Source: Burkholderia savannae
GTDB taxonomy: Bacteria > Pseudomonadota > Gammaproteobacteria > Burkholderiales > Burkholderiaceae
Direction: 5' to 3'
Length of the DNA stretch: 64,000 nucleotides
NCBI RefSeq assembly: GCF_001524445.2
Contig: NZ_CP013417.1
Span: 2,914,001-2,978,000 of the forward strand
Shown here: piece after piece, positions 7,703 through 15,849 of the stretch
How positions within the stretch are numbered: position 1 is the first letter of the stretch
Layout of the letters: each line of letters opens with the position of its first letter
Notes under the pieces: model-generated
Database searches by the model: none
What the model was told of the DNA's origin: nothing
Seen by the model: only the letters and a program-made list of their open reading frames with translations
Position numbers and translations under genes: made by a program

Positions 7703-10687
7703 GTGAAGTCTTCCGGATCGGCGCGCGCGACGCGCCGCAATGCTGTCTCGTCCTCCTACGCCCCGGCGACCGCCGACACCCCCGCCCGCCGCGCCGCGAA
7801 AACAGCGCGCAAGCCGAACGGCGCCGCCGCGCAAGCACTCGCGCCGGCGAACGCCGCGCACGCGAAACCGCAAGGCCGCACGCGCGAAGACAAGGACCGC
7901 CCGCTCTTCGAGGACATCCGCTATCTCGGCCGACTGCTCGGCGACGTCGTCCGCGAACAGGAAGGCGACGCCGTGTTCGACGTGGTCGAAACGATCCGCC
8001 AAACCGCCGTCAAGTTCCGCCGCGAGGACGACAAGGCCGCCGCGCAGACGCTCGAGAAGATGCTGCGCAAGCTCACGCCCGAGCAGACGGTGAGCGTCGT
8101 GCGCGCGTTCAGCTATTTCTCGCATCTCGCGAACATCGCCGAGGACCGCCATCACAATCGCCGCCGCCGAATCCACGCGCTCGCGGGCTCCGCGCCGCAG
8201 GCGGGCACCGTCGCCTACGCGCTCGACAAGCTCAGGCAAGCGGGCGACGCGTCGCCGAAGACGATCCGGCGGTTCTTCGAAGGCGCGCTCATCGTGCCCG
8301 TGCTGACCGCGCACCCGACCGAAGTGCAGCGCAAGAGCATTCTCGACGCGCAGCACGACATCGCGCGGCTGCTCGCCGAGCGCGACCAGCCGCTCACCAC
8401 GCGCGAGCTCGCGCACAACGAGGCGCTCCTGCGCGCGCGCGTGACGACGCTCTGGCAGACCCGGATGCTGCGCGACGCGCGCCTGACGGTGGCCGACGAG
8501 ATCGAGAACGCGCTGTCGTACTACCGCGCGACGTTCCTCGACGAGCTGCCCGCGCTCTACGCGGACATCGAGGAGGCGCTCGCCGAGCACGGCCTGCCCG
8601 CGCGCGTGCCGGCGTTCTTCCAGATGGGCAGCTGGATCGGCGGCGACCGCGACGGCAACCCGAACGTCACCGCCGCGACGCTCGACGAAGCGATCAACCG
8701 CCAGGCCGCGGTGATCTTCGAGCATTACCTCGAGCAGGTGCACAAGCTCGGCGCGGAGCTCTCCGTGTCGAACCTGCTCGTCGGCGCGAGCGACGCGCTG
8801 AAGGCGCTCGCGGCCGCGTCGCCCGACCAGTCGCCGCACCGCGTCGACGAGCCGTATCGCCGCGCGCTGATTGGCGTCTACACGCGGCTCGCGGCGAGCG
8901 CGCGCGTGCGGCTCGGCGAAGGCGCGGTGCCCGTGAGGAGCGCGGGCCGCGGCGCCGCGCCCGTGCGCGCGACGCCGTACGCGGACGCCGAGGAATTCGT
9001 CGCCGACCTGCGCGTGCTGACCGATTCGCTCGCCGTGCATCACGGCGAATCGCTCGCGGCGCCGCGCCTCGCGCCGCTCATGCGCGCGGCCGAGGCGTTC
9101 GGCTTCCACCTCGCGAGCATCGACTTGCGGCAGAGCTCGGACATCCACGAAGCGGTGATCGCCGAGCTGCTCGCGCGCGGCGGCGTCGAGCCCGACTACG
9201 CGGCGCTGCCCGAAGCAGACAAGCTGCGCGTGCTGCTCGCGGCGCTGGCGGACCCTCGGCCGCTGCGCTCGCCGTATCTCGACTATTCGGACCTCGCGAT
9301 GAGCGAGCTCGGCGTGCTCGAGCGCGCGCATGCGATCCGCGCGCAGTTCGGCCCGCGCGCGGTGCGCAACTACATCATTTCGCACACCGAGACGGTGAGC
9401 GACCTCGTCGAAGTGCTGCTGCTGCAGAAGGAGACGGGCCTGTTCGAAGGCACGCTCGGCACGCCGCATGCGAACGCGCGCAACGGCCTGATGGCGATCC
9501 CGCTCTTCGAGACGATCGCCGACCTGCGCAACGCGCCCGACATCATGCGCGAGTTCTTCGCGCTGCCGGGCCTGGGCGAGCTGCTCGCGCACCAGGGCCA
9601 CGAGCAGGAAGTGATGCTCGGCTATTCGGACAGCAACAAGGACGGCGGCTTCCTCACGTCGAACTGGGAGCTCTATCGCGCGGAGCTCGCGCTCGTCGAT
9701 CTGTTCAGCGAGCGCGGCATCAAGCTGCGCCTCTTCCACGGGCGCGGCGGCACGGTCGGCCGGGGCGGCGGCCCGACCTACCAGGCGATCCTGTCGCAGC
9801 CGACCGGCACGGTGAACGGCCAGATCCGCCTGACCGAACAGGGCGAAGTGATCGCGAGCAAGTTCGCGAACCCGGAGATCGGCCGGCGCAATCTCGAGAC
9901 GGTCGTCGCCGCGACGCTCGAGGCGACGCTCCTGCCGCACAGCAACGCGCCGAAGCAGTTGCCCGCGTTCGAGGCGGCGATGCAGACGCTGTCGGACGCC
10001 GCGATGGCCGCTTACCGCGCGCTCGTCTACGAGACGCCCGGCTTCACCGACTACTTCTTCTCGTCGACGCCGATCACCGAGATCGCCGAGCTGAACATCG
10101 GCAGCCGGCCCGCGTCGCGCAAGCTGCAGGACCCGAAGAACCGCAAGATCGAGGATCTGCGCGCGATTCCGTGGGGCTTCTCGTGGGGCCAGTGCCGGCT
10201 GCTGCTGACGGGCTGGTACGGCTTCGGCAGCGCGGTGGCCGCCTATCTCGACGGCGCGAACGATGCCGGCGAGCGCGCGAAGCGCGTCGCGCTGCTCAAG
10301 AAGATGAACAAGACCTGGCCGTTCTTCGCGCATCTGATGTCGAACATGGACATGGTGCTCGCGAAGACCGATCTCGCGGTCGCGTCGCGTTATGCGCAGC
10401 TCGTCGCCGACAAGAAGCTGCGCAAGCACGTGTTCGAGCGGATCGTCGCCGAATGGCACCGCACGTCGGACGCGCTCGCCGAGATCACGGGCAGCGGCGC
10501 CCGGCTCGCCGCGAATCCGCTCCTCGCGCGCTCGATCAAGAACCGCTTCCCGTATCTCGATCCGCTGAACCACTTGCAGGTCGAGCTGATCAAGCGGCAC
10601 CGCGCGGGCGACACGAACGCGCGCCTGCGGCGCGGAATTCACTTGACGATCAACGGGATCGCGGCCGGGCTGCGCAATACCGGCTGA
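7703..10687 (+). CDS. ppc: Phosphoenolpyruvate carboxylase
   Basis: A 994-residue cytoplasmic enzyme that carboxylates phosphoenolpyruvate with bicarbonate to oxaloacetate, refilling the TCA cycle. Visible catalytic motifs are HPTEVQRKS (H204), [20 protein letters not shown] and the glycine-rich loop [13 protein letters not shown]. The first 70 or so residues are a basic, alanine-rich extension before the conserved [16 protein letters not shown]. The start is a GTG at 7703 with AAGGA eight bases upstream. The frame stays open to 7406, but that part looks non-coding, and the GTG gives the length known for Burkholderia Ppc. Single-gene transcript ending in a strong terminator. Confidence 0.97.
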   Translation: MKSSGSARATRRNAVSSSYAPATADTPARRAAKTARKPNGAAAQALAPANAAHAKPQGRTREDKDRPLFEDIRYLGRLLGDVVREQEGDAVFDVVETIRQTAVKFRREDDKAAAQTLEKMLRKLTPEQTVSVVRAFSYFSHLANIAEDRHHNRRRRIHALAGSAPQAGTVAYALDKLRQAGDASPKTIRRFFEGALIVPVLTAHPTEVQRKSILDAQHDIARLLAERDQPLTTRELAHNEALLRARVTTLWQTRMLRDARLTVADEIENALSYYRATFLDELPALYADIEEALAEHGLPARVPAFFQMGSWIGGDRDGNPNVTAATLDEAINRQAAVIFEHYLEQVHKLGAELSVSNLLVGASDALKALAAASPDQSPHRVDEPYRRALIGVYTRLAASARVRLGEGAVPVRSAGRGAAPVRATPYADAEEFVADLRVLTDSLAVHHGESLAAPRLAPLMRAAEAFGFHLASIDLRQSSDIHEAVIAELLARGGVEPDYAALPEADKLRVLLAALADPRPLRSPYLDYSDLAMSELGVLERAHAIRAQFGPRAVRNYIISHTETVSDLVEVLLLQKETGLFEGTLGTPHANARNGLMAIPLFETIADLRNAPDIMREFFALPGLGELLAHQGHEQEVMLGYSDSNKDGGFLTSNWELYRAELALVDLFSERGIKLRLFHGRGGTVGRGGGPTYQAILSQPTGTVNGQIRLTEQGEVIASKFANPEIGRRNLETVVAATLEATLLPHSNAPKQLPAFEAAMQTLSDAAMAAYRALVYETPGFTDYFFSSTPITEIAELNIGSRPASRKLQDPKNRKIEDLRAIPWGFSWGQCRLLLTGWYGFGSAVAAYLDGANDAGERAKRVALLKKMNKTWPFFAHLMSNMDMVLAKTDLAVASRYAQLVADKKLRKHVFERIVAEWHRTSDALAEITGSGARLAANPLLARSIKNRFPYLDPLNHLQVELIKRHRAGDTNARLRRGIHLTINGIAAGLRNTG

Positions 10688-10758
10688 GCGCTGCGCGGCC
10701 TTGCGCGCGGGCGCCGCCGTGCCGTGCGCGAGGCTCGCTTGCCGACGTCGAAACGGTG

Positions 10759-10788
10759 ACGGCCGCGCACGTGCGCGGCCGTTTTTTT
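10759..10788 (+). terminator. Intrinsic terminator after ppc
   Basis: A 24-nt perfect inverted repeat (ACGGCCGCGCAC then GTGCGCGGCCGT, 10759-10782) runs straight into a seven-T tract (10782-10788). It ends the ppc transcript about 70 nt after the stop codon. Confidence 0.92.
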
Positions 10789-10985
10789 GCTCGGGGCGGT
10801 TGGTTCGCCAGACGGCTTTCGCGCGGCCTGCGCCCTGCAATCGGCGTGTGGGGCCGGCGCTGTTCGGTCACGTGCCGGGAAGGAACGGCGCCGCGCGAGG
10901 GGCGCGCCGCGCGGCTTTCTCGCGTGCTCGGGCTTGACGTCGCGCGGCTCCGCGCGCCGAGGATTCGGCGTATCGCGATGCACGC

Positions 10986-11015
10986 TTGGCTTGGCTTGGC
11001 TTGGCTTGGCTTGGC
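10986..11015. repeat. Pentanucleotide array TTGGC x6
   Basis: Six perfect TTGGC units in a row, then degenerate TCGGC/CTTGG variants to about 11046. It lies between the convergent ppc and methyltransferase genes, downstream of the ppc terminator, and is not inside any supported gene. Confidence 0.9.
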
Positions 11016-11053
11016 TCGGCGCTTGGCGCTCGGCGCTCGGCGCTTGGTCTGAA

Positions 11054-11123
11054 GTCTGGAGTCTGGAGTCTGGGCTCTGGGCTCTGGGCTCTGGGCTCCC
11101 AGCTCCCAGCTCCCAGCTCCCAG
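11054..11123. repeat. Heptanucleotide array with two inverted halves
   Basis: Ten units in strict 7-bp register: GTCTGGA twice, GTCTGGG once, CTCTGGG three times, then CTCCCAG four times. The CTGGG cores of the first half are complementary to the CCCAG cores of the second, so the array can fold into one long hairpin with 2-nt internal mismatches every seven bases. Non-coding; part of the convergent spacer 10688-11268, which holds nothing else recognisable. Confidence 0.88.
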
Positions 11124-11268
11124 CTCTCGCTTATCGGTTATCAACGCCCGGCACCGCGTTCCCGGCAATCGCCGCGCAAGGTGCCCGGCGCCTCGGCACT
11201 TCGACGCCTCGCCGTCCCGGCTTCCCCGATCTCCCAGCGCCCCGCCCATCCCCCGCCCCGCCGCCGCG

Positions 11269-12024
11269 TCAGCGCGCGTCGATCATCACCGCATCGAGCT
11301 CGAACGAGCCGTCCGGCCGCACGTCGAAGTACGCGCGCACCTCATCGGGCGCGCCCGCCCACAGCGCGCGGATCGCGTTCGCGCGCACGTCGGGCGTCCT
11401 CATCCGCGCGATCCAGCCGTCGAACGCGATCGGCAGGCGCCAGCGCGCCCGCACCCGCGCCGCGAAACCCGCCTGCGCGAACGACGCGAGCCACTCGTCG
11501 ACGCGGTAATCGCGCACGTGCGACGCGTCGCGCAGCACCTCGACCGCCTGGAGATGCGTGTCGACGAGCGGATGATCGGCGCCCGCGATGTCGACGAACA
11601 GCACGCGGCCGCCCAGCTTCAGCACACGGCGCGCGTCGGCGAGCGCGCGCGGCACGTCGTGCCAGTGATGCGCGCTCATCCGGCTCACGATCCAGTCGAA
11701 CGACGCGTCGGCGAACGGCAGCCGCTCCGCCGCGCCCTGCTCGACCCGCACGTTCGCGAGGCCGCGCTCGCGCGCCGCGGCTTCGACCGTCGCGAGCATC
11801 TGCGGCGCGAGATCGTACGCGACCACCTCCTTCGCGCCGCCGCGCGCGGCGGCGAAGCTCGCGTGGCCCGCGCCGCAGCCGAGATCCAGCACGCGCGCGC
11901 CGGGCGTCCCGGCGATCTCGGCGGCGAGCGTGTCGAGATCGGCGCCCGTCGCATGGACGGCGCTCGTCAAATAGGCGGATGCGGTCGTGCCGAACGCGTC
12001 GGCGACCTGATCGTGATGTTTCAT
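11269..12024 (-). CDS. Class I SAM-dependent methyltransferase
   Basis: A 251-residue protein of the UbiE/Methyltransf_11 type. It has the SAM-binding motif LDLGCGAGHASFAAA near residues 50-64, the acidic second-strand motif VVAYDLAPQML, and a later VLFVDIAGADHP. It transfers a methyl group from S-adenosylmethionine to an unknown small molecule in the cytoplasm. The ATG is preceded by AAGGAG (12032-12037 on the opposite strand) at a 7-nt spacing, which decides the start. It is divergent from an XRE/MmyB-type regulator, and its probable promoter overlaps a palindrome, so it is likely the regulator's target. Confidence 0.9.
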   Translation of the reverse strand: MKHHDQVADAFGTTASAYLTSAVHATGADLDTLAAEIAGTPGARVLDLGCGAGHASFAAARGGAKEVVAYDLAPQMLATVEAAARERGLANVRVEQGAAERLPFADASFDWIVSRMSAHHWHDVPRALADARRVLKLGGRVLFVDIAGADHPLVDTHLQAVEVLRDASHVRDYRVDEWLASFAQAGFAARVRARWRLPIAFDGWIARMRTPDVRANAIRALWAGAPDEVRAYFDVRPDGSFELDAVMIDAR

Positions 12025-12091
12025 GCGCTGACTCCTTGTCGCGTGGGGATCGCAGACGGCCGGCCGACTGCATCGGCCGCCGTGAGCCGCT

Positions 12092-12120
12092 ACAATAGAA
12101 CCCGATTTGTACCGGTACAA
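12092..12120 (-). promoter_or_regulatory. Methyltransferase promoter overlapping a 14-bp palindromic operator
   Basis: Reading leftwards, TTGTAC (12120-12115) and TATTGT (12097-12092) are separated by 17 bp, a good sigma-70 fit. The -35 hexamer forms one half of the perfect palindrome TTGTACCGGTACAA (12107-12120). A dimer bound there would block or adjust the promoter. The divergent regulator gene starts 88 bp away. Confidence 0.6.
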
Positions 12121-12207
12121 GACAATCGATTATCCTGGTATCCGCTCCACCAGCCTGGCGATCGGAGCGCCGTATTTCCGTTCGCCCTCACGCATCGCCC
12201 GACCCAG

Positions 12208-13020
12208 ATGAGCCGCCCGTCCGCCCCACCGTCCCTCGACTCAACGCCCGCCCGCGCGCTCGGCGAATTCATCCGCGCGCACCGCGAGCGGCTGTCTCCG
12301 CAGGCGCTCGGCCTGCCGCCCGGCCCGCGGCGCAGGACGCCGGGATTGCGCCGCGAGGAGGTCGCGCAGCTCTGCGGCGTGAGTCCCACTTGGTACACGT
12401 GGATCGAGCAGGGCCGCGAAGTGTCGGCGTCGGCCGACGCGCTCGCGCGCATCGCGGTTGCGCTGCGGCTGTCGCGCGCCGAGCGCGCGTATCTGTTCGA
12501 GCTCGCCGCGCAGCGCGACCCGGCCGAGCCCGAGTTCGCGGCGACCGACGCGCCGGAAACGCTCGTCGCCGCCGTGAAGCTCATCGCGACGCCCGCGTAC
12601 GTGCTCGATCGCCAATGGAACGCGCTCGCGTGGAACGACGCGGCCGCCGCGCTCTTCACCGGCTGGCTCGACGGCGAGCGCGGCGAGCGCAACCTGCTGC
12701 GCTTCACGTTCACGTCGCCCGCGGCGCGCGCGCTGATCGTCGATTGGGAAACGCGCGCGCGGCGGCTCGTCGGAGAATTCCGCGCCGACACGATTCGCCA
12801 TCTGAGCGACGCGCCCACCCGTGCGCTGATCGATTCGCTGCTCGCCGAAAGCGACGCGTTCGCGCATTACTGGGCGTCGCAGGACGTCGGCGAGCGCGAA
12901 GGCGGCGAACGCGCGTTCGACCATCCGCGCGAAGGGCGCGTCGTCTATCAGCAGATGACGCTCAAGCCCGCGCATCGCGAAGACCTGAAGCTCGTCGTGC
13001 TGGTTCGGGAACACGCGTGA
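12208..13020 (+). CDS. XRE-family regulator with MmyB-type ligand-binding domain
   Basis: A 270-residue regulator. Residues about 15-80 form an XRE helix-turn-helix with the hallmark TPGLRREEVAQLCGVSPTWY followed by WIEQGR. Residues about 105-265 match the PAS-like MmyB ligand-binding domain, with YVLDRQWNALAWNDAA and a C-terminal DHPREGRVVYQQMTL. Such proteins usually bind a fatty acid or other hydrophobic ligand and often repress a neighbouring gene. It is divergent from the methyltransferase, and the palindrome at 12107-12120 between them is a likely operator. The ATG at 12208 is the natural family start; no strong ribosome-binding site is visible. Confidence 0.9.
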   Translation: MSRPSAPPSLDSTPARALGEFIRAHRERLSPQALGLPPGPRRRTPGLRREEVAQLCGVSPTWYTWIEQGREVSASADALARIAVALRLSRAERAYLFELAAQRDPAEPEFAATDAPETLVAAVKLIATPAYVLDRQWNALAWNDAAAALFTGWLDGERGERNLLRFTFTSPAARALIVDWETRARRLVGEFRADTIRHLSDAPTRALIDSLLAESDAFAHYWASQDVGEREGGERAFDHPREGRVVYQQMTLKPAHREDLKLVVLVREHA

Positions 13021-13089
13021 CGGCGGGAACCCGGGCCCGCGCGCGCATGCGAACGCGAGCCGCGTCGCGCGACGCCGGGCGAAGGTTCG

Positions 13090-14079
13090 TCAGAACGTGA
13101 TCGTCGCGGTGATCGTGTCGTTGTAGGTGCCGGGCGCGGGCGTCGTCTGCACGGGCACCTGGCCGTACACGGTGAGCGACTGCGACAGGCCGCTCCCCGT
13201 TCCCGTCGCCGTCGACGTGCCGGACGTGCCGTCGCCCCAAATCGTCGAATGCGCGGCGTCGAGATACAGCTGATAGTTGACGGCGCCGCCCCCGCCCGTG
13301 CGCTGCATCGCCCGCGACGACACGTCGCCGCTGCCGCCGCCGTTCAGCGCGATCCGGAACGCGTCGCCGTTCGTGCATTGCGCGCTGATCGTGCCCGTCG
13401 CGCTCAGCGCGCTCTGGATCACGCCCGTCGAGCCGAACGCGACGTTGGTCGCGTTGATGAAACAATCGTTGACGACGGTCGCGTTCACCGTGAATGCAAA
13501 CGTACCCGCCGACGCCTGCGACGCACAAGGCGTCGGCGTCAGCGTGTAGAAGCTGTAGTCGAGCGACGTCAGCGTGCCGCCGAACGTCTGCGAATAGGTG
13601 GTGCTCGCGTTGCCGACCGTCGGCACGGTCGGCTGGTTCGCCGCGATCTGCCCGTAGATCGTGACGTTCGAGCTCGCGGTCGTGCTGAGCGCCGGCTTCA
13701 CGAGCGTGAGCGAGATCGGCGTCGTGCCGTAATACGTCGAGCCCCAGCTCTGCGTGTGGCCCGAATCCTGATACAGGTCGTACTGCATCTGGTTCGATCC
13801 GTTCGTCAGATAGCGCGGCGGCGTGCCGCCGAGATTCAGGCAAACGAGCACGCTGGGCGTCAGCGTGGCGGCCGACCACGTGCAGGTGACGGTCATCGTC
13901 GCGGTGGTCGTGACGGCCGCGAGCGTGATCGGGTCGACCGAGCCGAAATCCGGCGCGGGCGTCGTGACCGAGCACGTCTCGGCGCGTGCGGCGCTCCACG
14001 GGCCCGCCATCAGCAACGCAACGAGCATCGCGAGCAGCCATTGTTTCAAATCGCGCTGCCTGAATTTTGTCATCGCCAT
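13090..14079 (-). CDS. Two-domain spore coat U / Csu-type fimbrial protein, likely tip subunit
   Basis: A 329-residue secreted protein with a signal peptide (MTKFRQ to WSAARA, cut before ETCSV) and two spore-coat-U (SCPU) domains, each about 145 residues. Each domain contains the pattern FGS, the TVTC or SAQC strand, a YQLYLD-type strand and a GQ element. It ends in DTITATITF, the same type of C-terminal strand as the pilin at 14540. In archaic (Csu) pili the tip adhesin is the two-domain member, so this is its likely role. It faces away from the pilin-chaperone-usher operon rather than following the usher. Two nearby ATGs (14079, 14073) are possible starts; neither has a strong ribosome-binding site. 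Confidence 0.82.
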   Translation of the reverse strand: MAMTKFRQRDLKQWLLAMLVALLMAGPWSAARAETCSVTTPAPDFGSVDPITLAAVTTTATMTVTCTWSAATLTPSVLVCLNLGGTPPRYLTNGSNQMQYDLYQDSGHTQSWGSTYYGTTPISLTLVKPALSTTASSNVTIYGQIAANQPTVPTVGNASTTYSQTFGGTLTSLDYSFYTLTPTPCASQASAGTFAFTVNATVVNDCFINATNVAFGSTGVIQSALSATGTISAQCTNGDAFRIALNGGGSGDVSSRAMQRTGGGGAVNYQLYLDAAHSTIWGDGTSGTSTATGTGSGLSQSLTVYGQVPVQTTPAPGTYNDTITATITF

Positions 14080-14539
14080 TTTTTGACGTATCTCAAGCAT
14101 TCGGACCGGCTTCAGTATAACCATCGGCACGCGCCATTCGATTTTCGGCGAACGGCATAAAGTGGCTCGACCGTCGCCGACACGCAGCGAGGAAATTCCG
14201 AATTCATCCGGATTCGTTCATCCGAATCCGGCCGACCGAATCCGGCCGACTGCACGCCGGCCGAAAAACGCCGCCCGGCGGCCGTCGGCGGCCATCCGGC
14301 TTTCACGAATTTTGCCGTCATTGCCTGAAAGTGTATTGCACCGGTTACGTAGGCTTTTCTCCCGATCATTCACCGGCATTTTCCCGTTGCCGGGAATGAA
14401 ATCGTCGACTAGGCTTGTTAGGAACGCAAAAAAATCATGTCTTCGGCTTATCGCGCGCTCATTGAACGGCGCACCTGACATTTCGATGCCTGCGGCGGAA
14501 TAGTGACGGGAAAATAACCATAGCTACGGAGCGATTGCG
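14080..14539. other. Divergent fimbrial intergenic region with repeats
   Basis: A 460-bp spacer, less GC-rich than its surroundings, that must hold the promoters of both fimbrial transcripts. It contains a 9-bp inverted repeat (CCGGATTCG 14208-14216, CGAATCCGG 14223-14231, 6-nt loop) and a tandem 14-bp direct repeat CGAATCCGGCCGAC (14223-14236 and 14237-14250). No convincing sigma-70 promoter or small gene was seen. Confidence 0.6.
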
Positions 14540-15058
14540 ATGCATGTCCTTCAACGCCCTCTGTTGTCGGCCCTCGCCGCCGCTGTCCTCGTCGCCACGC
14601 CGTCGTTTCGTCCGGCATCGGCCGCGACTGCCACCGCCACCTTCAACGTCTCGCTGACGATCCAGGCCAACTGCACGATCTCCGCCAACCCGCTGTCGTT
14701 CGGCACGACCGGCGTGCTGGCGTCGGCGGTCAATCAGCAGACGACGCTGTCCGTCACCTGCACGAACACGACGACGTACAACGTCGGCCTCGACCCGGGC
14801 AGCGTGTCCGGCTCGAGCGTCTCGAGCCGCCTGCTCGCCGGCACGGCGTCCGGCAACACCAGCACGACGGTCGGCTTCCAGCTCTATCAGAACGCGGGAC
14901 ACTCGACGCCGTGGGGCAACACGGTCGGCACCGACACCGTGAGCGGCACCGGCAACGGCACCGCGCAGACGCTGACCGTGTACGGCCAGGTGCCCGCACA
15001 GACGACGCCGCAACCCGACACCTACCAGACGACCATCACCGCGACCATCACGTTCTGA
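14540..15058 (+). CDS. Csu-type fimbrial pilin (spore coat U domain)
   Basis: A 172-residue protein with a signal peptide (about 1-29) and one SCPU domain. It shows a conserved cysteine pair (NCTIS and TCTN), FGTTGVL, the GFQLYQNAGHSTPWG strand, and the C-terminal DTYQTTITATITF. SCPU proteins are the polymerising subunits of archaic chaperone-usher pili used for adhesion and biofilm formation. The C-terminal donor-type strand matches that of the 13090-14079 protein, which supports assembly by the same chaperone and usher. First gene of the pilin-chaperone-usher operon; 7 nt separate it from the chaperone. Confidence 0.9.
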   Translation: MHVLQRPLLSALAAAVLVATPSFRPASAATATATFNVSLTIQANCTISANPLSFGTTGVLASAVNQQTTLSVTCTNTTTYNVGLDPGSVSGSSVSSRLLAGTASGNTSTTVGFQLYQNAGHSTPWGNTVGTDTVSGTGNGTAQTLTVYGQVPAQTTPQPDTYQTTITATITF

Positions 15059-15065
15059 GCCGCCC

Positions 15066-15809
15066 GTGACGTCGCTCGTCCGCCGGTGGCTCGCCGTTCT
15101 CGCCGTTCTCGCCGTTCTCGCCGTCGCTGCCGCCACCGTCCCGGCCGCCCGCGCCGCGACGCTGCAGATCTCGCCCGTCACGGTCGAGATGGCGGCCGAC
15201 AATCCGGCGGCGGGCGTCATGCTGCGCAACCCCGACGCGCGGGCGATCTACGGGCAGGTGCGCACCTTCCGCTGGAGCCAGGAGCAGGGCGACGACGTGC
15301 TCGTGCCCGCGCCGGGGCTCGTCGCGAGTCCGCCGCTGCTGCAGATCGGCGGGCAGAGCGAGCAGCTCGTGCGGCTCGTGCGCGTCGCGCACGACAAGCC
15401 GCGCGCAGAGGAAAGCTATCGCGTGCTGATCGACGAGTTGCCGACGCGCGACGCGCCCGTCGTCAACGGCATCGCGATCCGGCTGCGCTACTCGATTCCG
15501 GTGTTCGTCGCGCCCGACACCGCGCTCGGCCCGCCGAAGCTCACATGGCGTATCGTGCGCGGCGCGTCGGGCTGGCTGTTGCGCGTGGCGAACGACGGCG
15601 GGCGGCATGCGCAGGTCGCATCGGTGCGGCTCGTCGACGACGCCGGCAAGACTTACGAGATCGCCCCCGGCCTTCTCGGCTACGCGCTCGCCGGCAGCAT
15701 GCGGCAGTGGCCGCTGCATCTCGACGCGACGCGGATCGTGCCGCGCATCCGCAAGGTGCGCGCGACGATCAACACCCAACCTGTCGAGGCGGACGTGAGC
15801 CCGCCTTGA
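15066..15809 (+). CDS. Periplasmic fimbrial chaperone (PapD-like)
   Basis: A 247-residue periplasmic chaperone. After the signal peptide (about 1-30) there are two immunoglobulin-like domains. The first begins LQISPVTVEM and carries AVMLRNP-type strands and a QEQGDD region; the second holds VANDGGRHAQV and VRLVDDAGKTYEI. It caps pilin subunits by donor-strand complementation and delivers them to the usher. Translation starts at a GTG 7 nt after the pilin stop. The core of the signal peptide is encoded by a 9-bp repeat (three units, 15092-15118), so its length could vary in steps of three residues. Confidence 0.9.
   Translation: MTSLVRRWLAVLAVLAVLAVAAATVPAARAATLQISPVTVEMAADNPAAGVMLRNPDARAIYGQVRTFRWSQEQGDDVLVPAPGLVASPPLLQIGGQSEQLVRLVRVAHDKPRAEESYRVLIDELPTRDAPVVNGIAIRLRYSIPVFVAPDTALGPPKLTWRIVRGASGWLLRVANDGGRHAQVASVRLVDDAGKTYEIAPGLLGYALAGSMRQWPLHLDATRIVPRIRKVRATINTQPVEADVSPP
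15092..15118 (+). repeat. 9-bp repeat CGCCGTTCT x3 in a signal peptide
   Basis: Three perfect in-frame copies encode repeated Val-Leu-Ala triplets that make up the hydrophobic core of the chaperone signal peptide. Confidence 0.85.
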
Positions 15810-15849
15810 CGACACACTTCGACCGTTCCTCCAAACCACTCGCTCGAAC

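Noticed and set aside
10688..11268. Small protein genes in the ppc-methyltransferase spacer
   Set aside because: The frames there are made of translated tandem repeats (WLGLA and similar) without a ribosome-binding site.
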